From Rikenellaceae bacterium (GTDB taxonomy: Bacteria; Bacteroidota; Bacteroidia; Bacteroidales; Rikenellaceae), in NCBI GenBank assembly GCA_021201795.1, contig JAJQEF010000024.1, positions 1 through 64,000 on the forward strand: a stretch of DNA of 64,000 nt, in the 5' to 3' direction. The notes beneath the pieces were generated by a model. It saw only the letters and a list, made by a program, of their open reading frames with translations. It was not told the DNA's origin and made no database searches. Position 1 is the first letter of the stretch. Every line of letters begins with the position of its first letter. Positions 54,052 to 64,000 of this stretch are shown here, one piece after another. The position numbers and the translations under genes were made by a program.

Positions 54052-54651
54052 ATGCTGCTGCCGGAAGACATTAATAATTTCAATATAATACTTGCCAGCA
54101 ATTCGCCTCGCAGAAAAAAGCTTCTAAGTGGTCTGAATTTAAATTTCAGTACGGTTAGCTATGAAACTGACGAGTGTTTTCCAACAAATTTGGAAGTAAC
54201 TGACATTCCGGTTTTTCTGTCCGAAAAAAAGGCGGATAATTATCCGGAACCTTTAAAGAAAGACGACATTCTAATTACAGCCGATACGCTCGTTATTAAG
54301 AACGATATAATATTCGGGAAGCCTGAAAGCAGGGAGATCGCTGAAAAAATGTTATCAGAACTTTCAGGGGGAATACACCATGTAATTACCGGAGTGACAA
54401 TTAAAAACATGCATCATAAGCATTCTTTTTCGAGCATAACGGAAGTTGAATTCGATAATTTAACCGAAAGAGCGGTCGATTACTACATCGAAAAATACAA
54501 GCCTTACGATAAAGCAGGGAGTTATGGAATTCAGGAATGGATAGGATATATCGGAATTAAAAGAATAAACGGATGTTTTTATAATGTCATGGGTTTGCCA
54601 ATTAATAAATTATACGGTGAACTGGAATATTTTATTAAAAACTTAAGTTAA
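54052..54651 (+). CDS. Maf-family nucleoside triphosphate pyrophosphatase
   Basis: A 199-residue Maf protein. ILASNSPRRKKLLSGL at the N terminus, ITADTLV with the catalytic Asp region, and DKAGSYGIQEW with YNVMGLPI at the C-terminal side are the family motifs. Such proteins hydrolyse modified or canonical nucleotides such as dTTP or UTP. It begins two bases after sufS and is the last gene of the operon. Confidence 0.93.
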   Translation: MLLPEDINNFNIILASNSPRRKKLLSGLNLNFSTVSYETDECFPTNLEVTDIPVFLSEKKADNYPEPLKKDDILITADTLVIKNDIIFGKPESREIAEKMLSELSGGIHHVITGVTIKNMHHKHSFSSITEVEFDNLTERAVDYYIEKYKPYDKAGSYGIQEWIGYIGIKRINGCFYNVMGLPINKLYGELEYFIKNLS

Positions 54652-54742
54652 AACTAATTTACCAAACCTACGGAATCCGCTTCATGATCCGATAAAAACC
54701 GATAAAAAATATTCAGGGTATTGTTTTTTATAAAATTTGATA

Positions 54743-54836
54743 TATCTTTACAATATGAAGTTATGCCAATTGCTCTCATAGTAATGAGAGCATAAAATAT
54801 TCTTTCCTTAAAGATATTTTATGCTCTTTTTATTTT
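54743..54836 (+). terminator. suf/maf operon terminator, possibly the end of a small RNA
   Basis: A long stem pairs GAGCATAAAATAT plus TCTTT (54788-54805) with AAAGATATTTTATGCTC (54810-54826), with one bulged T and a CCTT loop, followed by TTTTTATTTT. Just upstream GCTCTCAT (54772-54779) pairs with ATGAGAGC (54784-54791), sharing GAGC with the long stem, so the two hairpins exclude each other. A weak promoter-like pair, TTG (54721-54723) and TATCTTTA (54743-54750) 19 bases apart, could start an independent RNA of about 80 bases. Confidence 0.7.
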
Positions 54837-55290
54837 AAAAAACCGGAATATTTTTCATTGCCTCCATGCATTCCTGATCTTCGGAATAATAATAAAAAAA
54901 ATGGTTTATTCCATTGGTGACACATATGTAAGGAACCTTCATAATCATGTTGTATTTACAGACCTGGTTGATCGTTTTTTCGGTTATTTTAATCGTCGGA
55001 GCCTTGCATTCAACTAACATTAACGGTTTAACGTTCTTATCATAAACCACGATGTCAGCACGCAGGGAAACTCCATTCAGGTTAACAACATGCTCCTGTT
55101 TGATATATAAAGGATCCGCATTTAAATATTCAGTCAGAAACCGAATGAAATTCTGCCGCACCCATTCTTCCGGGGTACATACCAGCCATTTTTTTCTCAG
55201 ATCGTCCCAGATTTCCCGTTTACCATTTATATACCGGGTATTTATGTTCATAAAGGGAAGGTTCAGCAAGTGAGGTTTTTCCTGCTTCAT
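54835..55290 (-). CDS. Stand-alone type I restriction HsdR N-terminal-like protein
   Basis: A 151-residue protein matching the HsdR_N_2 type. TPEEWVRQNFIRFLTEYL is followed by a PD-(D/E)xK-like core: D in LRADIVVYDK, then LMLVECKAP with E-x-K. There is no helicase domain and no methylase or specificity gene nearby, so it is not a restriction system by itself. The function of such orphans in Bacteroidota is unknown. The ATG at 55290 is used; the upstream in-frame start at 55308 is a TTG lying in a -7 box (TAATTTTG, 55313-55306 minus). Confidence 0.82.
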   Translation of the reverse strand: MKQEKPHLLNLPFMNINTRYINGKREIWDDLRKKWLVCTPEEWVRQNFIRFLTEYLNADPLYIKQEHVVNLNGVSLRADIVVYDKNVKPLMLVECKAPTIKITEKTINQVCKYNMIMKVPYICVTNGINHFFYYYSEDQECMEAMKNIPVF

Positions 55291-55305
55291 TGATATCAAT
55301 TTGTA

Positions 55306-55313
55306 CAAAATTA
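55306..55313 (-). promoter_or_regulatory. -7 promoter box of the HsdR_N gene
   Basis: On the minus strand TAATTTTG matches TAnnTTTG, 16 bases before the ATG at 55290. Confidence 0.4.
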
Positions 55314-55372
55314 ATAAAATATATTCATTAAATTCGCAGAATAACTTTTCTTATAAATTAATAAAAAATATT

Positions 55373-60881
<5,509 letters not shown>

Positions 60882-60886
60882 TAAAG

Positions 60887-60910
60887 AGCCTCCCTTATGG
60901 GAGGTTTTTT
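60887..60910. terminator. Terminator shared by the beta-galactosidase and prolyl oligopeptidase genes
   Basis: CCTCCC (60889-60894), TTAT loop, GGGAGG (60899-60904), then six T. The stop codon of the convergent prolyl oligopeptidase gene lies in the loop, so its last codons form one arm of the stem. Confidence 0.9.
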
Positions 60911-62925
60911 ATTTTCATACCGGTCGAATCAAAAATAAACGATAACATATCGCTCATCTCGTATATCATTTTTTTACGCGATTTTCCTGCCCCATGGCCC
61001 GCTTCTTTTTCAATTCTTATAAGTATGGGATGGCTGCCGATCCGGGCGTTTTGTAAAACCGCAGCAAATTTAAAAGAATGAGCAGGAACGACCCTGTCGT
61101 CATGATCCGCTGTCATTACAAGAACAGGAGGGTAGGCTACATTTTCTTTTATATTGTGTAAAGGCGAATATTCATATATAAATTTAAACTGATCTTCATT
61201 CTCACTGCATCCGTACTCTACTATCCATCCCCAACCAACGGTAAATTTATGAAATCGGAGCATATCCAACACACCTACTCGGGGAATAACCGCTGCAAAT
61301 AAATCAGGTCTCTGAACAAGGCATGCTCCGACTAAGAGCCCTCCGTTAGAACCTCCCGATATTACAAGTTTAGAAGGGTTAGTATAACCTTCTTCTATCA
61401 AATATTCAGCAGCAGATATAAAATCATCGAATACATTTTGTTTTTTATCAAGCATTCCGGCTCTATGCCACTGCTCTCCATACTCTCCGCCACCACGGAT
61501 ATTTGCGACCGCATATATCCCTCCATTTTCCATCAAAAGAATATTCGCAGGACTGAAATCCGGAGTAAGGCTTATATTAAATCCTCCGTATCCATATAAA
61601 TGAACCAGATTTTGCCCGTCTAATATTAAATGCCTTTTATGCGAAACAAACATTGGAATTATTGCACCGTCCTTACTTTCAAAGAATAATTGTTCGGTAA
61701 CAAAATTTTCAGGATTAAAATTCAACTGCGAACTTTTAAATGGTATAGGAGAAACATTTTTTTCATCAACATAATATACAGTACCCGGCGAGAGGTGATT
61801 TTTCACCGAATAAAACACCGAACACTCATTTGGTTGATAAAGAATAACAGTCCCTGTTTCCGGTTCAAACAAAGTCTCTTTATTGTTAGAGGCAATACTG
61901 TATTTTACAAGAACATTCTTAACGTCTTTAATATAATTTATAATCAGATCACTTCCGATTTTTACCGCATCTTCAATCACAATCCCTTCTTCAGGTACAA
62001 TTTCTTTTCTCTGTTTTGAGCTTAGATCATATTCTACGATGTGATTATTCGGTGCTCCCTCATTGGTTAATAATAATAACATTCCGTTATTACATGAAAT
62101 ATATTTGTAATCAGACTTGAAATTCCCGGTCAGATAATCGGTAGCCCCATCCGCTAAGTCTACAATAAAAATCAAATCCCCAGATGTTCCTTCGGAACAA
62201 ATTATCACAAGATGTCTTAAATCCTGACTAATATGCGGATGATAATACCTTAACGGATTACCCTTGTCTTCAAAAATAATCATATCTGTTGTTTGTGAAG
62301 TGCCTAATCGGTGAAATAAAACTTTTTGCCGGGAATTGATTTCCGATAATTCGTTTTTCTCGGGTTGAGAATATCCGCTGAAATAAAAACCATTTACAGA
62401 CCACTGAGGCTGGCAGAATTTAACCCACTTTATTTCATCTGTGAGATGTTCTTTAGTATCGGTATCGATTATTTTTATGGTACTCCAATCCGATCCGGCT
62501 TCCGATAAAAGATAAGAAATATATCTGCCGTCTGGCGAGAAACCGATTCCGGAAATTGTTGTCGTCCCTGAGGAAGAAATTTTATTCGGATCTATGAAAA
62601 CCTCTACGGCTTCTTGAAAACCAGCTTGCCTGTATAAGATATCCTGATTATCGAGTCCATTGTTTTTAAAAAAGTATATGTAATCATTTTTCTTTAAACA
62701 TAAACCAAAAGACTCATAATCATATAACTCCCTTAATTTTTCCTTTATTTTTTCCCTGAATGGTATTTTAGAAAAATAATTCTCAGTAAATCGATTCTGC
62801 ACTTCCACCCATTCAGATGTCTCTTCTGAAAGATCATCTTCCAGCCATCTATATGGATCCGGAACCTGTGTTCCGAAATAATCGTCAATACATTCGTCAT
62901 CTCTTCTGGTAAAGGGGTATTTCAT
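60895..62925 (-). CDS. Prolyl oligopeptidase (S9A family)
   Basis: A serine peptidase of 676 residues cleaving short peptides after proline. The N-terminal helix PDPYRWLEDD precedes a seven-bladed propeller (about 70-390). The alpha/beta-hydrolase domain carries the triad S526 in GGSNGGL, D609 in ADHDDRV and H644 in AGHGAGKS; RGGGEYGEQWH is typical. There is no signal peptide from the chosen ATG, so it is probably cytoplasmic. A -7 box TAACTTTG (62947-62940 minus) lies 15 bases upstream. Confidence 0.94.
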   Translation of the reverse strand: MKYPFTRRDDECIDDYFGTQVPDPYRWLEDDLSEETSEWVEVQNRFTENYFSKIPFREKIKEKLRELYDYESFGLCLKKNDYIYFFKNNGLDNQDILYRQAGFQEAVEVFIDPNKISSSGTTTISGIGFSPDGRYISYLLSEAGSDWSTIKIIDTDTKEHLTDEIKWVKFCQPQWSVNGFYFSGYSQPEKNELSEINSRQKVLFHRLGTSQTTDMIIFEDKGNPLRYYHPHISQDLRHLVIICSEGTSGDLIFIVDLADGATDYLTGNFKSDYKYISCNNGMLLLLTNEGAPNNHIVEYDLSSKQRKEIVPEEGIVIEDAVKIGSDLIINYIKDVKNVLVKYSIASNNKETLFEPETGTVILYQPNECSVFYSVKNHLSPGTVYYVDEKNVSPIPFKSSQLNFNPENFVTEQLFFESKDGAIIPMFVSHKRHLILDGQNLVHLYGYGGFNISLTPDFSPANILLMENGGIYAVANIRGGGEYGEQWHRAGMLDKKQNVFDDFISAAEYLIEEGYTNPSKLVISGGSNGGLLVGACLVQRPDLFAAVIPRVGVLDMLRFHKFTVGWGWIVEYGCSENEDQFKFIYEYSPLHNIKENVAYPPVLVMTADHDDRVVPAHSFKFAAVLQNARIGSHPILIRIEKEAGHGAGKSRKKMIYEMSDMLSFIFDSTGMKIKNLP

Positions 62926-62939
62926 CTGGTTTTTAATTT

Positions 62940-62947
62940 CAAAGTTA
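62940..62947 (-). promoter_or_regulatory. -7 promoter box of the prolyl oligopeptidase gene
   Basis: On the minus strand TAACTTTG matches TAnnTTTG, 15 bases before the ATG, and directly follows the nqrF terminator. Confidence 0.4.
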
Positions 62948-62951
62948 AAAA

Positions 62952-62980
62952 TAAAAGAGAGGTCTTTCGAACCTCTCTTT
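62952..62980 (-). terminator. Terminator of nqrF
   Basis: AGAGAGGT (62956-62963) pairs with ACCTCTCT (62971-62978); the minus strand continues with a T-rich tract. It lies 12 bases after the nqrF stop and likely ends the nqr operon. Confidence 0.82.
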
Positions 62981-62991
62981 ATATATTCATA

Positions 62992-64000
62992 TTATGCACC
63001 AAAGTTGTCGTACATTATGTTTTCAGGTGGTACACCGAGATTGTCCAGCATTACGGTAACTGCTGCCGTCATCATCGGAGGTCCGCATAGATAGTATTCT
63101 ATATCTTCCGGAGCATCATGATCCTTGAGATATTGATCGAATATAACCTGATGGATAAATCCTACATAACCTTCCCAGTTGTCTTCAGGTTTAGGTTCCG
63201 ATAGAGCAATATTGAACTTAAAGTTAGGGAATTCCTGTTCGATCTTCTCGAATTGGTCTTCGTAGAATATTTCACGCTTAGAACGTGCACCGTACCAGAA
63301 GGTTACCGGAATATCGGTTTTTTCCGTATGGAACATATGGAAAATATGCGATCTCATCGGAGCCATACCGGCACCGCCGCCGATAAACATTTTTTCGTTT
63401 TTGGTATCTTTAATAAAAAACTCTCCGTAAGGTCCGGAAATAGTGATCTTATCTCCCGGTTTTCTTGAGAAAATATAGGAAGAACAAATACCCGGATTAA
63501 CATTCATAAACGTACCAGCCGCTCTATCCCACGGCGGGGTAGCAATACGTATGTTAAGCATTATAATATTCCCCTCCGCCGGGTGGTTAGCCATGGAATA
63601 AGCCCTAAAAGTATCTTCCGGATTATTAGTTACAAGTCCCCAGAGTTTCATGCTGTCCCATTCATCATGGTATTCTTTTTCGATATCGAAATCGCTGAAT
63701 TTGATGCCTTCGTATTTCGGTATATCAATCTGAATATATCCTCCTGAACGGAAGGTGAGGTTTTCGCCTTCCGGAAGTTTTACCACGAATTCTTTGATAT
63801 AAGTAGCGACATTTCTATTAGAGACAACCTCACATTCCCATTTTTTCACACCGAGAACGTTTTCAGGAACTTTGATTTTCATGTCGGATTTTACTTTCAC
63901 CTGACATCCCAGCCTCCATTTTTGTTGCTGTTGCTTACGTGTAAAGAAGTTTACCTCGGTAGGAAGTATTTCACCGCCGCCATCAGTAACCTGACATTTA
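62992..64000 (-). CDS. nqrF: Na+-translocating NADH:quinone reductase subunit F (5' end outside window)
   Basis: The NADH-oxidising, FAD and 2Fe-2S subunit of Na+-NQR. The open frame runs past an internal GTG at 63900 to the window edge. The extra part gives the end of the ferredoxin domain ([14 protein letters not shown], then [13 protein letters not shown] with the last cluster Cys), so the gene starts beyond 64000. Then come RAYSMANHP for [15 protein letters not shown] and YYLCGPPMM for NADH, ending YDNFGA. It couples NADH oxidation to sodium export at the inner membrane. As the last gene before a terminator, it probably follows nqrA-E. Confidence 0.96.
   Translation of the reverse strand, partial: KCQVTDGGGEILPTEVNFFTRKQQQQKWRLGCQVKVKSDMKIKVPENVLGVKKWECEVVSNRNVATYIKEFVVKLPEGENLTFRSGGYIQIDIPKYEGIKFSDFDIEKEYHDEWDSMKLWGLVTNNPEDTFRAYSMANHPAEGNIIMLNIRIATPPWDRAAGTFMNVNPGICSSYIFSRKPGDKITISGPYGEFFIKDTKNEKMFIGGGAGMAPMRSHIFHMFHTEKTDIPVTFWYGARSKREIFYEDQFEKIEQEFPNFKFNIALSEPKPEDNWEGYVGFIHQVIFDQYLKDHDAPEDIEYYLCGPPMMTAAVTVMLDNLGVPPENIMYDNFGA

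Noticed and set aside
63900..63902. GTG at 63900 as the nqrF start
   Set aside because: The frame continues upstream with ferredoxin-domain sequence including a cluster cysteine, so the gene runs off the window.

Overview
The window is a gene-dense, AT-rich (about 38% GC by eye) stretch of chromosome from a Bacteroidota bacterium, most likely of the order Bacteroidales. Four things point there. Many genes are preceded by the Bacteroidota sigma factor pattern TTTG-N19-21-TAnnTTTG, and there is little Shine-Dalgarno signal. Phylum-typical families occur (DUF4254, DUF4199, DUF4293, YitT, a stand-alone HsdR_N protein, an OmpA/glycine-zipper lipoprotein). A Na+-NQR subunit F lies at the right edge. 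The succinylase-type dapD occurs with a pyrB-pyrI pair and RibBA. I see no insertion sequence, prophage, integron, CRISPR array, tRNA or rRNA. The longest intergenic gap is the first 270 bases.

Layout. 0.2-5.3 kb: a NYN nuclease/cold-shock fusion, a UvrA, and an M16 peptidase overlapping uvrA. 5.3-8.7 kb: lysC-lysA facing away from an ACT-domain protein across a control region with nested inverted repeats. 8.7-10.7 kb: purA and an OmpA-like lipoprotein. 10.9-15.6 kb: a secreted TPR protein, then an overlapping DUF4254 / GT9 glycosyltransferase / endonuclease-exonuclease-phosphatase trio. 15.6-18.7 kb: recA, bcp and dnaA on the minus strand. 18.9-23.9 kb: a phosphosugar mutase, a secreted glucosaminidase with LysM, an unknown protein and a membrane DUF362 protein. 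23.9-28.9 kb: yitT-like, rnz, rpsA and mltG. 29.0 kb: the SRP RNA gene with a textbook promoter, then tsaC-like / DUF4199 / GT2 / DUF4293. 31.7-37.5 kb: a minus-strand operon truA-galK-dapD-Na/Pi transporter-birA-rlmH. 37.6-41.8 kb: dapB-lepB, then a YigZ-like gene with pyrB-pyrI. 41.8-48.1 kb: minus-strand fmt, ribBA, an LptF/G permease, a metal ABC permease, then grpE-dnaJ. 48.2-49.2 kb: two consecutive genes, a NimA-like flavoprotein and a GNAT acetyltransferase, each broken by one missing A. 49.3-54.7 kb: sufB-sufC-sufD-sufS-maf. 54.8-62.9 kb: an HsdR_N orphan, maeB, a secreted GH2 beta-galactosidase and a prolyl oligopeptidase. 63-64 kb: nqrF, cut by the window edge.

The genes cover lysine/diaminopimelate synthesis (lysC, dapB, dapD, lysA), envelope building (mltG, glucosaminidase, lepB, LptF/G, GT9, GT2), Fe-S cluster assembly, DNA repair and replication, and RNA modification. 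Most of the window is ordinary core genome. The interesting signals are small: the lysC/ACT-protein control region, a promoter-overlapping palindrome between truA and dapB, a possible small RNA or complex terminator after the suf operon, the doubly frameshifted pair at 48.2-49.2 kb, and a UvrA lacking part of its first zinc module.
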